Shown here: piece by piece, positions 1 to 7,738 of the stretch
Position numbering within the stretch: the stretch's first letter is position 1
Layout of the letters: the number at the start of each line of letters is the position of its first letter
From: Lysobacter_F sp035645555
GTDB taxonomy: Bacteria > Pseudomonadota > Gammaproteobacteria > Xanthomonadales > Xanthomonadaceae
Length of the DNA: 32,906 nucleotides
Direction of reading: 5' to 3'
Assembly (NCBI GenBank): GCA_035645555.1
Contig: DASQMI010000087.1
Location: 1-32,906 of the forward strand
Made by a program: the position numbers and the translations under genes
The notes under the pieces: model-generated
Told to the model about the DNA's origin: nothing
The model's input: the letters and a program-made list of their open reading frames with translations, nothing else
The model's database searches: none

Positions 1-2
1 AG

Positions 3-812
3 GATGCGCCGGAACGCTTCACCGACGGTGTCGCGCGCGTGCTCGACTACCTCGCCGCCGGCGACGTGTTCCAGGCCAATCTCTCGCGCGGCTGGCGCGC
101 GCGCTTCGCCGAAGCGCCCGCGCCGGCGGCGCTGTTCGCGCAGCTGCGCCGGCACAACCCGGCGCCGTTCGCCGGCCTGTTCGCGCAGCCGGGCTGGGCG
201 GTGGTGAGTTCTTCGCCGGAGCGGCTGGTCGCCGTGCGCGGCGAGCGGGTGGAAACCCGGCCGATCGCCGGCACGCGGCCGCGTCTGCCGGGCGACGACG
301 ATGCCGCGCGGGTGCGCGAGCTGGTCGGGCATCCGAAGGAACGCGCCGAGCACGTCATGTTGATCGATCTGGAGCGCAACGACCTCGGCCGCGTGTGCGT
401 GCCGGGCAGCGTCGAGGTCGACGAGCTGATGACGGTGGAAAGCTACGCGCACGTGCACCACATCGTGAGCAACGTGCGCGGGCGCCTGCGTGCGGACGCC
501 ACGCCCGGCGAGGTCATCCGCGCGGTGTTCCCGGGCGGCACCATCACCGGCTGCCCGAAGGTGCGCTGCATGCAGATCATCGCCGAGCTGGAAGGCGTCG
601 GCCGCGGCGTCTACACCGGCGCGATGGGCTGGTTGAACCGCGATGGCGACCTGGACCTCAACATCCTGATCCGCACCGCCGAGCTCCAAGGCGACACGCT
701 GCGCTTCCGCACCGGCGCGGGCATCGTCATCGATTCGGTGCCCGAGCGCGAACTCGACGAGACGCGGGCCAAGGCGCGCGGCCTGCTGCGCGCGCTCGGG
801 GTCGACGGCTAG
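3..812 (+). CDS. pabB: Aminodeoxychorismate synthase component I, PabB (5' end outside window)
   Basis: The frame is open from the window edge, so this is the C-terminal 269 residues of a protein of roughly 450. It is the chorismate-binding catalytic domain that makes 4-amino-4-deoxychorismate from chorismate and ammonia for folate synthesis. Visible family blocks in order are TRPIAGTRPR, MLIDLERNDLGRV, VESYAHVHHIVSNVRG, FPGGTITGCPK and YTGAMGWLN, ending with RTGAGIVIDS and an ELDETRAKA tail. The same fold serves anthranilate synthase (TrpE). I prefer PabB because mltG-tmk-holB follow and a PabC-like remnant lies directly downstream. The first block reads PIAGT, as in TrpE, where E. coli PabB has PIKGT with an active-site lysine, so some doubt about substrate remains. 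Confidence 0.85.
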   Translation, partial: DAPERFTDGVARVLDYLAAGDVFQANLSRGWRARFAEAPAPAALFAQLRRHNPAPFAGLFAQPGWAVVSSSPERLVAVRGERVETRPIAGTRPRLPGDDDAARVRELVGHPKERAEHVMLIDLERNDLGRVCVPGSVEVDELMTVESYAHVHHIVSNVRGRLRADATPGEVIRAVFPGGTITGCPKVRCMQIIAELEGVGRGVYTGAMGWLNRDGDLDLNILIRTAELQGDTLRFRTGAGIVIDSVPERELDETRAKARGLLRALGVDG

Positions 813-1050
813 TCCGACGCGCGGCAGTCTCCGCGGCACCTGCCCGGCGAGCGCGCCCGCGCCGCTGTCGCGCCGTACTGGCCGGGCGGCGCGCGCGCCG
901 AGGCCGGCGGTCCACGCGCTGTTCGTCTGCAACGCGGCGCGGGGTATCCTGCCCGTCGCGCGGCTCGGCCGTCGCCGCTGGTCGCCGCATCCTGCGGTGG
1001 ACGCGTTGCGGCGCCGCCTGGGCGAGGCGCATCCCGCGTTCGCGTACTGA
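813..1050 (+). pseudogene. Decayed 3' remnant of a class IV aminotransferase (PabC-like aminodeoxychorismate lyase)
   Basis: The gap between pabB and mltG holds no intact gene. From about 913 to a TGA at 1048-1050, frame 1 reads HALFVCNAARGILPVARLG and then RRRWSPHPAVDALRRRLGEA. This resembles the C-terminal signature of class IV aminotransferases such as PabC, which have a strand like LFxxNSxxGxxPVxxL followed by a last helix. Weakly similar pieces occur in other frames just upstream (for example VRRAAVSAAPA in frame 2 near 814-845), as expected after small insertions or deletions. An intact PabC is about 270 residues; fewer than 80 codons fit here. The position between pabB and mltG is where pabC sits next to mltG in other gammaproteobacteria. 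Sequencing error cannot explain the missing N-terminal two thirds, but it could be a shortened domain once fused to PabB. Confidence 0.6.
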
Positions 1051-1060
1051 CGGAGGTGTC

Positions 1061-2122
1061 GTGGCTCGCAGCCGCAAGCGCCGCTTCGGCGGCACCCTGA
1101 TCCTGCTGCTGGTGCTGGCCGTCGCCGTGGCCGGCTGGGGCTACCGTCACTATGCCGCGTTCGTCGGCGCTCCGCTCGCCACGGTGGAGGCGGGCACGCG
1201 GATCACGGTCGAGCCGGGCGATTCGCTCCCGGCGGTGCTGCGCAAGCTGCGCGCGGCCGGCGTCCAGCAGGGGCACGACCTCGAGTGGCGGCTGCTGGCG
1301 CAGCGGCTCGGTGCCGCCGGGCGCCTGCAGGTCGGCGAATACGAGCTCACCGCGCAGACCACGCCGGAGGCGCTGCTGACCGCAATGCGCGACGGCCGCG
1401 TGGTCAGCTACCGCTTCACCATCGTGCCGGGCTGGAACATCCGCGACTTGCGCGCCGCGCTCGCGCGCGCAAAGCCGCTGAAGCAGACGATCGCGGCGCT
1501 CGACGATGCCGCGCTGATGAAGGCGCTCGGCAAGCCGGGCCAGCATCCGGAGGGCCGCTTCCTGCCGGAGACCTACCACTACGCCAGCCGCGACAGCGAC
1601 CTCGACGTGCTCCGGCGCGCGCACGCGGCGATGGAGCAGGCATTGGAGCGTGCATGGGCGCAGCGCGCGCCCGACAGCGTGCTGAAGTCGCCGGACGAGC
1701 TGCTGGCGCTGGCCTCGATCGTCGAGAAGGAAACCGGCGTGGCGGAGGAACGCCCGCGAATCGCGGGACTGTTCGCGCGCCGCCTGAAGATCGGCATGAA
1801 GCTGCAGACCGATCCCACGGTCATCTACGGCCTCGGCACCGCCTACGACGGCAACCTGCGGCGCGTGCATCTGGAAACCGACACCCCGTACAACACCTAC
1901 ACCCGCGCCGGGCTGCCGCCGACGCCGATCGCGATGCCGAGCGAGGACGCGTTGATGGCCGCCGCGCGGCCCGCACCCGGCGAGGATCTGTTCTTCGTGG
2001 CCGTCGGGGATGGCAGCGGGCGCCATCGTTTCGCGCGCACGCTGGAGGAACACAACGCCAACGTGCGCGCCTACCTGCAGCAGTACCGTGCCGCGCGACG
2101 CGCGGAGAGCGCATCGCGATGA
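1061..2122 (+). CDS. mltG: Endolytic murein transglycosylase MltG (YceG family)
   Basis: A 353-residue inner-membrane enzyme that cleaves nascent peptidoglycan glycan strands and is thought to act as a terminase. A GTG start at 1061 is chosen because GGAGGTG lies just before it (1052-1058). Residues 1-8 are basic, a transmembrane helix spans about 11-27, and the periplasmic part begins with a LysM-like segment (about 47-120). The catalytic motif ASIVEKETG is present, with the catalytic glutamate at E222 by correspondence to E. coli E218. It is followed by the LQTDPTVIYGLG and DTPYNTYTRAGLPPTPI blocks typical of YceG. Older databases often call this family aminodeoxychorismate lyase, a mistake derived from the neighbouring pabC. 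Its stop overlaps the tmk start. Confidence 0.95.
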   Translation: MARSRKRRFGGTLILLLVLAVAVAGWGYRHYAAFVGAPLATVEAGTRITVEPGDSLPAVLRKLRAAGVQQGHDLEWRLLAQRLGAAGRLQVGEYELTAQTTPEALLTAMRDGRVVSYRFTIVPGWNIRDLRAALARAKPLKQTIAALDDAALMKALGKPGQHPEGRFLPETYHYASRDSDLDVLRRAHAAMEQALERAWAQRAPDSVLKSPDELLALASIVEKETGVAEERPRIAGLFARRLKIGMKLQTDPTVIYGLGTAYDGNLRRVHLETDTPYNTYTRAGLPPTPIAMPSEDALMAAARPAPGEDLFFVAVGDGSGRHRFARTLEEHNANVRAYLQQYRAARRAESASR

Positions 2123-2760
2123 ATCTGCGCACCGAGCCGCGCCTGATCACCCTCGAAGGCGGCGAAGGCGCCGGCAAGACCACCGTACTGGCCGCACTGC
2201 GCGAGTGCCTGCAGGCCGCCGGCCACGAAGTGGTGAGCACGCGCGAGCCCGGCGGCACGCCGCTCGCCGAGCAGATCCGCGCTTTGCTGCTCGCCGGCGA
2301 CCACGAGCCGCCGTCGGCGCAGACGGAGCTGCTGTTGATGTTCGCCGCGCGCGCGCAGCACGTGCGCCTGACGATCCTGCCGGCGCTGGCGCGCGGCGCG
2401 TTCGTGCTGAGCGACCGCTTCACCGATTCCAGCTACGCCTACCAGGGCGGCGGACGCGGCCTGGATGCGGCGCTGATCGCCGAACTCGAGCACCGCGTGG
2501 TCGGCATCCGCCCGGGACTCACGTTGCTGCTCGACCTGCCGGTCGCGCACGGCCGCGAGCGCACCCGCGGGCGCGATCTGTATCCGGACCGCATCGAGCG
2601 CGAGCAGGACGCGTTCTTCGAGCGCGTGCGTGAGGCATTCCGCGCGCGCGCGACGGCCGAGCCCGACCGTATGCGCGTGATCGACGCGACCCCGGCCCCG
2701 GCGCAGGTGGCCGGCGCCGCGGTCGCGGCATTGCAGCGCTACCTGGAGACGCTGCGGTGA
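2119..2760 (+). CDS. tmk: Thymidylate kinase
   Basis: A 213-residue cytosolic kinase converting dTMP to dTDP with ATP, the last dedicated step to dTTP. The P-loop EGGEGAGKTT is at 13-22, the TREPGGTP substrate motif at 41-48, the DRF motif at 99-101 followed by SSYAYQGGGRGL, and an arginine-rich LID region around 146-161 (RERTRGRDLYPDRIE). The ATG overlaps the mltG stop by four bases (ATGA, 2119-2122), and the gene's own stop overlaps the holB GTG start, implying translational coupling. Length matches the family. Confidence 0.96.
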   Translation: MNLRTEPRLITLEGGEGAGKTTVLAALRECLQAAGHEVVSTREPGGTPLAEQIRALLLAGDHEPPSAQTELLLMFAARAQHVRLTILPALARGAFVLSDRFTDSSYAYQGGGRGLDAALIAELEHRVVGIRPGLTLLLDLPVAHGRERTRGRDLYPDRIEREQDAFFERVREAFRARATAEPDRMRVIDATPAPAQVAGAAVAALQRYLETLR

Positions 2761-3725
2761 GCCCGTTCGCGCCTTGGCAGCAGCGCATCTACGCGCAGGC
2801 CGCCGCCGCGATCGACGGCGCGCGGCTCGGCCATGCGCTGCTGTTCGCCGGTCCCGCGCAGCTCGGCAAGCGCGCGGTCGCCGAACGGCTGGCGCAGCGG
2901 CTGCTGTGCACGGCGCGCGGTGCCGACGGCGAACCCTGCGGCGGCTGCCGCAGTTGCCATCTGACCGCCAACGGCGCGCATCCCGATCTGCACGGCATCG
3001 GTTTCGAGCTCAACCGCGAAGGCACCCGTCTGCGCACCGAACTGGTGATCGAGCAGATCCGCGCGCTGTCGGAGAAGCTCGCGCTGACGCCGCAGTACGG
3101 CGGGGCGCAGGTGGCAATCGTCGATCCGGCCGATGCGATGAACGCGGCGGCCTGCAACGCCCTGCTGAAGACGCTGGAGGAGCCGGTGCCCGGGCGCTAC
3201 CTGTGGCTGGTCAGCGCGCATCCGGCGCGATTGCCGGCCACGATCCGCAGCCGCTGCCAGCGCCTCGAGTTCCGCCTGCCGCCCAGGCAGGAAGCGCTCG
3301 ACTGGCTGCTCGCGCAAGGCCATCGCGAGCGCGATGCGCTCGAGGCGCTCGAGGCCGCGCGTGGCCACCCGGGATTGGCGCACGCCTGGCTGCAGGGCGA
3401 GGGGCTTGCGCTGCGCCGCGAGGTCGCGCGCGATCTCGACCAGCTCGCGCGTGCGGAGGCGGCCGCGCTCGCCACCGCGCAGCGCTGGGTCGCCGACGAG
3501 CACGCCGAGCTGCGCCTTCGCCACGCGGCCGATCTCGCGCTCGACCGCGCGCGCGACTTGACCGATGCCGTCGAGGTGCGCAGGCTGGCGGCATGGTTCG
3601 ACCGCGCCAACCGCACGCGTGACCTGTTGCGCACGACCGTGCGCGCAGACTTGGCGGTGGCCGAACTGTTGATGGCCTGGGGCGACGGGGAGCCGCGCCG
3701 GGCGAGCACCGGGAGTACGCGATGA
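2757..3725 (+). CDS. holB: DNA polymerase III subunit delta' (HolB)
   Basis: A 322-residue clamp-loader subunit with the AAA+ fold. It helps DnaX and delta load the beta sliding clamp at primed sites. The degenerate nucleotide site GPAQLGK is at 32-38, a zinc-binding cysteine set at C51, C61, C64 and C67 (PCGGCRSC), the DnaX-like sensor region NALLKTLEEP at 134-143, and the SRC arginine-finger motif at 165-167 followed by QRLEF. The C-terminal third is helical, as expected of the clamp-loader collar. The GTG start overlaps the tmk TGA (GTGA), so it is set by coupling rather than by a separate ribosome binding site. Confidence 0.95.
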   Translation: MSPFAPWQQRIYAQAAAAIDGARLGHALLFAGPAQLGKRAVAERLAQRLLCTARGADGEPCGGCRSCHLTANGAHPDLHGIGFELNREGTRLRTELVIEQIRALSEKLALTPQYGGAQVAIVDPADAMNAAACNALLKTLEEPVPGRYLWLVSAHPARLPATIRSRCQRLEFRLPPRQEALDWLLAQGHRERDALEALEAARGHPGLAHAWLQGEGLALRREVARDLDQLARAEAAALATAQRWVADEHAELRLRHAADLALDRARDLTDAVEVRRLAAWFDRANRTRDLLRTTVRADLAVAELLMAWGDGEPRRASTGSTR

Positions 3726-4084
3726 CTGCAATGGGAACGGGCGCCGGACGGCAGGGCATCCTGTCGGTCGCCATCAAGGACAAGGCGCAGCTCTATCACG
3801 CCTACATGCCGTTCCTGCGCAACGGCGGGTTGTTCGTGCCCACGCCGAAGCGCTACTTCCTGGGCGATGAAGTGTTCATGCTGGTGACACTGCCGGATTC
3901 GCCCGAACGCCTGCCGGTCGCCGGCAAGGTGGTGTGGGTCACGCCGGTCGGTGCGCAAGGCAACCGGCCGGCCGGCATCGGCGTGCAGTTCGCCGACAGC
4001 GCCGAGGGCGACGCGGTGAAGGGCAAGATCGAGACCCTGCTGGCCGGCATGCTGAGCAGCGAGCGGCCGACGCACACGATGTAA
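3722..4084 (+). CDS. pilZ: PilZ-domain type IV pilus assembly protein
   Basis: A 120-residue single-domain PilZ protein. The ATG overlaps the holB stop (ATGA); a second ATG at 3731 is possible. The beta-barrel core is visible as LRNGGLFVPTP, FLGDEVFMLVTL, LPVAGKVVWVTP and GIGVQFAD. The N-terminal RxxxR motif that binds cyclic di-GMP in canonical PilZ proteins is missing. This matches the pilus PilZ of Pseudomonas and Xanthomonas, which in Xanthomonas works by contacting the PilB ATPase and the FimX regulator rather than by binding the nucleotide itself. The location after holB is conserved in this group. It is the last gene of the mltG-pilZ run and converges on the beta-oxidation gene with a 20-bp gap. 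Confidence 0.92.
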   Translation: MTAMGTGAGRQGILSVAIKDKAQLYHAYMPFLRNGGLFVPTPKRYFLGDEVFMLVTLPDSPERLPVAGKVVWVTPVGAQGNRPAGIGVQFADSAEGDAVKGKIETLLAGMLSSERPTHTM

Positions 4085-4104
4085 GCGCGTCGCCCGCCCG
4101 ACGC

Positions 4105-6162
4105 TCAGCCGGCGCGCAGCGCCGGATGGTCCCAGCCCGGGCGTGGAGCGAAACGCGCGCCATACTTTGCCTGCAACGCCTCCAGCCGCGCGCGCACCGC
4201 TTCGACCCCGGTCTCGCGGATGTACTGGATCGGACCGCCGCGGAACGGCGCGAAGCCGGTGCCGAAGATCACGCCGGCATCGAGCAGTTCGTCGTCGGCG
4301 ACCACGCCATCGTGCAGGCACGCGACGCACTCGTTGAGCATCGGCAGGATCAAACGGTCCTGCAGGTCGTCCGGCGCGCGGTAGTCCTGCGGCAGCGCCG
4401 GCTTCACCGGCTTGCCGTTCTCCCAGCGGTACAGGCCCTGGCCGTCCTTCTTGCCGCGCTTGCCAGGCTCCGGCGGCGCGGACAGCGCGGCCGGAATCTG
4501 CAGCCCGAGGAACGGCGCGAGTTCCGCGCCCACCCCGGCGGCGACATCCAGACCCACCGTGTCGAGCAGCTCGATCGGGCCCATCGGCATGCCGAACGCG
4601 AGCGCGGCCTTGTCGATCGCCGGGCCCGGGATGCCGTCGGCCAGCGCGGTCGCCGCTTCCAGCATGTACGGGAACAGCACGCGATTGACCAGGAAGCCCG
4701 GCGTGCCCGCGACCGGCACCGGCAGCTTGTCGATCGCGCGGCAGAACGCCGCGAGCCGGCGCTCGGTTTCCGGCGCCATTCCGTCGTGCCGGATGATCTC
4801 CACCAGCGGCATCATCGCCACCGGGTTGAAGTAATGCAGGCCGGCGAACTGCGCCGGGCGACGCAGCCCGGGGCGCAGCTCGGTCAGCGGGATCGACGAG
4901 GTGTTGGTGGTCAGCAGCGCGTCGGGTTTGAGCTGCGGCTCGACGTTCGCGTACAGCGCCCGCTTGGCCTCGGGGTTTTCGATGATCGCCTCGATCACCA
5001 GATCCGCCTGCGCGGCTCCTTCGCCGGTGGGATCGCCCTTGAGTCGTGCGGCGACTTCGGCGCGCCTGGTTTCGTCCTTGACCTTCTTTTCGAACAGCGG
5101 CTTCGCGCGTTCGAGCGCGCCGTCGATGAAGCGCTGCTCGCGGTCGTTGAGGGTGACGCCGAAGCCCTTGTAGGCCGACCACGCGGCGATGTCGCCGCCC
5201 ATCACACCGGCGCCGACGACGTGCACGTGGCCGATACCGTGCTCCTTGCCGCCCTGGCTCTTCAGCCGTTCCTGCAGGAAGAACACCCGGATCAGGTTGC
5301 GCGCGGTCGGCGTCGAGGCCAGCTTGACGACCGACTTGCGCTCGGCCGCGAGCCGCGCCTGGATGCCGCCGCCGCTACGGCGCCATGTCTCGATCAGCGA
5401 GTACGGTGCAGGGTAATGTTCCTTGCGCGCCTTGCGCGCCACCTGCTTGACCAGCATCGGCGCGAGGATCTGGCGTGCCGGCCAGGTGTTGGTCGCCCAG
5501 CCGAGCAGGCGCTGCCGCAGCGGGCGTTCGGCGCCGCGCCGGGCGATCTCCACCGCGGCGTCGAGCAGGAACGGCGCGTCCACCACCTTGTCGACCAGGC
5601 CGATCGCGCGCGCCGCTTTCCCGGACAGGCTGCGGCCGGTCAGCATCAGGTCGAACGCCGCCGGCGCGCCGACCAGCCGTGGCAGGCGCACGCTGCCGCC
5701 CCAGCCCGGATAGATGCCGAGCTTCACCTCGGGCAGGCCGATGCGGGTGGATGGGTCGCTGCTGGCCACCCGGTAGCGGCAGGCGAGCGCGATCTCGGTG
5801 CCGCCGCCCATGCAGAAGCCGTGGATCGCCGCGACCGTCGGGCAGGGCAGCTCGGCCAGGCGCTGGAACACCTGCTGGCCGCGGCGGATGGCGTCGGCCA
5901 CCGTGCCCTGCGCGTCGAAGTGCTGGAACTCGCGGATGTCCGCGCCGGCGATGAAGCCGGAAGGCTTGGCCGAGCGCAGGACCAGGCCGCGCGGCGGATC
6001 GATCGCCACCCGCTCCAGCAGCGCGTCCAGCTCGATCAGCACGTCCTGCGCGAACGTGTTCACCGCGGCGCCGAAGCGGTCGAACGACAGGACCAGCACA
6101 CCGTCTTCGCGCAGCTCTGTGGTCCAGTGCTGGAAGCGGAGACCGTCCATGCCTGCTGTCAT
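4105..6162 (-). CDS. FadB/FadJ-type enoyl-CoA hydratase / 3-hydroxyacyl-CoA dehydrogenase
   Basis: A 685-residue multifunctional beta-oxidation enzyme. The N-terminal crotonase domain (about 15-205) has the oxyanion segment FIAGADIREF and HGFCMGGGTEIALACRYR, with probable catalytic glutamates E123 and E145 (LPEVKLGIYPGWGG). A linker helix leads to the NAD-binding domain beginning HVHVVGAGVMGG (313-323). The dehydrogenase motif LHYFNPVAMMPLVEI supplies the catalytic H443. Two C-terminal helical domains follow. No thiolase (fadA/fadI) gene is adjacent, so it is not a classical fadBA operon. ATGs at 6162 and 6150 are both possible, neither with a convincing ribosome binding site. It could equally be called FadJ-like; acyl chain preference cannot be read from sequence. 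Confidence 0.92.
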   Translation of the reverse strand: MTAGMDGLRFQHWTTELREDGVLVLSFDRFGAAVNTFAQDVLIELDALLERVAIDPPRGLVLRSAKPSGFIAGADIREFQHFDAQGTVADAIRRGQQVFQRLAELPCPTVAAIHGFCMGGGTEIALACRYRVASSDPSTRIGLPEVKLGIYPGWGGSVRLPRLVGAPAAFDLMLTGRSLSGKAARAIGLVDKVVDAPFLLDAAVEIARRGAERPLRQRLLGWATNTWPARQILAPMLVKQVARKARKEHYPAPYSLIETWRRSGGGIQARLAAERKSVVKLASTPTARNLIRVFFLQERLKSQGGKEHGIGHVHVVGAGVMGGDIAAWSAYKGFGVTLNDREQRFIDGALERAKPLFEKKVKDETRRAEVAARLKGDPTGEGAAQADLVIEAIIENPEAKRALYANVEPQLKPDALLTTNTSSIPLTELRPGLRRPAQFAGLHYFNPVAMMPLVEIIRHDGMAPETERRLAAFCRAIDKLPVPVAGTPGFLVNRVLFPYMLEAATALADGIPGPAIDKAALAFGMPMGPIELLDTVGLDVAAGVGAELAPFLGLQIPAALSAPPEPGKRGKKDGQGLYRWENGKPVKPALPQDYRAPDDLQDRLILPMLNECVACLHDGVVADDELLDAGVIFGTGFAPFRGGPIQYIRETGVEAVRARLEALQAKYGARFAPRPGWDHPALRAG

Positions 6163-6198
6163 CGCGGCACCATCCGTTCACGTATGGGATCTGCCGTT

Positions 6199-6228
6199 AT
6201 CATCCCGACCTTGTTTCGCCGGCGTCAA
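6199..6228 (-). promoter_or_regulatory. Candidate sigma-70 promoter of the beta-oxidation gene
   Basis: On the minus strand TTGACG (plus-strand 6223-6228) and GATGAT (6199-6204) are separated by 18 bp, matching the -35 at five of six and the -10 at four of six positions. The -10 lies about 37 bp upstream of the 6162 start. AT-rich hexamers are rare in this window. No FadR- or PsrA-like operator was recognised. Confidence 0.4.
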
Positions 6229-6257
6229 ATGGCGCGTGCCGTCCGGCGGCGGCCGGT

Positions 6258-6286
6258 GAACTTTTCCCCGCACGCGCTGTCCCATT
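6258..6286 (+). promoter_or_regulatory. Sigma-E-type promoter upstream of rpoE
   Basis: TGAACTT ends at 6263 and is followed 15 bp later by GTCCCATT (6279-6286). The GAACTT part matches the -35 of RpoE/AlgU sigma factors exactly; the -10 keeps the TC start but is otherwise imperfect. Its place about 40 bp before rpoE fits positive autoregulation, the usual arrangement for this family. Confidence 0.55.
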
Positions 6287-6326
6287 GCCCGGCCATGGGC
6301 CGCGCTGACTGGAGTGCCGGCACGGC

Positions 6327-6959
6327 ATGGCCGACGACCAACCCATACAACGGGACGTGTCCCCGGAAGCGGAGTTCGACCAGGAGCTGGTCAGGCGTGT
6401 CCAGCAGGGCGACAGCGCGGCGTTCGATGCCCTGGTGCGGCGGCACCAGCATCGCGTGCTGGCCGTCGTCGGGCGCTACATCGCCGACTGGAGCGAATGC
6501 CAGGACGTGGCGCAGGACACCTTTCTGCGCGCCTACCGGGCGCTCGGCAGCTTCCGTGGCGACGCCCAGTTCTCGACCTGGCTGCACCGGATCGCCGTGA
6601 ACACCGCCAAGAACCACCTGGTCGCCCACCAGCGCCGTCCGCCGAACGAGGACGTGGACGCCACGGAAGCCGAGCAGTTCGACGCCGGCGAGCGCCTGCG
6701 CGAGACCGCCACGCCGGAACATGAACTGCTGCGCGAGGAAATCGAACGAACCGTGATGCGCGCGGTCGAAGGGTTGCCGGAGGAATTGCGGGTCGCCATC
6801 ACCCTGCGCGAGGTGGACGGCCTGAGCTACGAGGAGATCGCGCAGAGGATGGGCTGCCCGATCGGCACCGTGCGTTCGCGGATCTTTCGTGCGCGCGAGG
6901 CGATCGACCAGCAGCTCCGGCCGTTGCTGGACCACGAATCACGGGAGCGCGCGTTCTGA
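6327..6959 (+). CDS. rpoE: ECF RNA polymerase sigma factor RpoE (AlgU-like)
   Basis: A 210-residue group 4 sigma factor for the envelope-stress regulon. Region 2 spans about 20-100, with the core-binding and melting segments (QDVAQDTFLRAYRAL, FSTWLHRIAVNTAKN). An acidic linker covers about 106-135, and region 4 spans about 138-200, with the helix-turn-helix GLSYEEIAQRMGCPIGTVRSR. It is slightly longer than E. coli RpoE because of an N-terminal extension of about 17 residues. The ATG at 6327 has GGAG about 12 bases upstream, a rather wide spacing. Its stop overlaps the start of the anti-sigma gene (TGATG), so the two are co-translated. Confidence 0.95.
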   Translation: MADDQPIQRDVSPEAEFDQELVRRVQQGDSAAFDALVRRHQHRVLAVVGRYIADWSECQDVAQDTFLRAYRALGSFRGDAQFSTWLHRIAVNTAKNHLVAHQRRPPNEDVDATEAEQFDAGERLRETATPEHELLREEIERTVMRAVEGLPEELRVAITLREVDGLSYEEIAQRMGCPIGTVRSRIFRAREAIDQQLRPLLDHESRERAF

Positions 6960-7738
6960 TGTCCACGAGCCCCTTCCGCCCTTCGACGCCCGAGACGGGC
7001 GACCACGAAACCCTGAGTGCGCTGGTCGATGGCGAGCTGCACGGCGATGCGTCGCGCTTCGCGCTGCGCCGGCTCGGCCATGATGCCGGGTGGCGAAACA
7101 CCGCGGCGCGTTGGCAGCTGATAGGCGACGTGCTGCGCGGCAATTCGGTGGCGATCGCACCCGACGGCTTCGCTGACCGCGTCGCCGCGCGGCTGTCCGC
7201 CGATGGCGCGACGAGGCCGCGGCGCCGGGTCTGGCATTGGGCCGGTGGCGGCGCGCTGGCGGCGTCGCTGGCGCTCGTCGCCTGGTTTGGGCTCGAGCGG
7301 TCGACGCCGCGCGCCGATGTCGCCGCGCCGCTGGCGACCGCGCCGCGCACGTCGGCGCCTGCCACCACGCCGGCCGCGTCCGCACCGTCTGCCGCACCGT
7401 CTGCCGCACCGGCGGCGGTGTCGCCCGAGCGCGCGCTCGCCGCGCAGGCTCCGTCGCGAAGCGGATCGCGTCCGGCGGCAGGGCGCCCGCCGCAGCGACG
7501 TGCGGCGCCCGCGCGGCGCGAGCCGGCGATGCTCGCCGACGCGACGCGCGAAGCGGCGAGCGACAACCCGTTCAACGCACCGCCGGTGGAGCCGGCCGCG
7601 CGGCCGTGGCCGCGCTCCGCGCTGCCCGCGCTGGCGCCGGGCGGTGCGATGAACGCGCGCTTCAACGAACCGTCGCCGTACTACCCGTTCGAGCCGCGCC
7701 TGCCGGAGGAACCGACGGCGCCGGCATCGCGTCGCTGA
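6959..7738 (+). CDS. rseA: Anti-sigma-E factor RseA (MucA-like)
   Basis: A 259-residue single-pass inner-membrane protein that should hold RpoE inactive. The cytoplasmic N-terminal anti-sigma domain (about 16-85) contains HETLSALVDGELHG and RWQLIGDVLRG, typical of the RseA_N family. A transmembrane helix follows basic residues 86-90 (about 95-111). The periplasmic part (about 112-259) is long, low in complexity and rich in alanine and proline; it includes a 12-bp direct repeat at 7382-7405 encoding APSA units. It shows no recognisable RseA_C/RseB-binding domain, and no rseB/mucB gene lies between it and mucD. Release presumably depends on proteolysis, but the signal-sensing partner is not visible here. 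Confidence 0.9.
   Translation: MSTSPFRPSTPETGDHETLSALVDGELHGDASRFALRRLGHDAGWRNTAARWQLIGDVLRGNSVAIAPDGFADRVAARLSADGATRPRRRVWHWAGGGALAASLALVAWFGLERSTPRADVAAPLATAPRTSAPATTPAASAPSAAPSAAPAAVSPERALAAQAPSRSGSRPAAGRPPQRRAAPARREPAMLADATREAASDNPFNAPPVEPAARPWPRSALPALAPGGAMNARFNEPSPYYPFEPRLPEEPTAPASRR
7382..7410 (+). repeat. 12-bp direct repeat in the periplasmic segment of rseA
   Basis: GCACCGTCTGCC occurs twice in tandem and is followed by a partial third copy (GCACC). It is in frame and encodes alternating Ala-Pro-Ser-Ala, lengthening the Pro/Ala-rich periplasmic stalk. It may vary in copy number between strains through slippage. Confidence 0.7.

Noticed and set aside
809..2053. Long minus-strand frames opposite mltG and (2739-3731) opposite holB
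   Set aside because: Both lie fully over well-supported genes with conserved motifs, show no known motif themselves, and are expected by chance in DNA this rich in GC.
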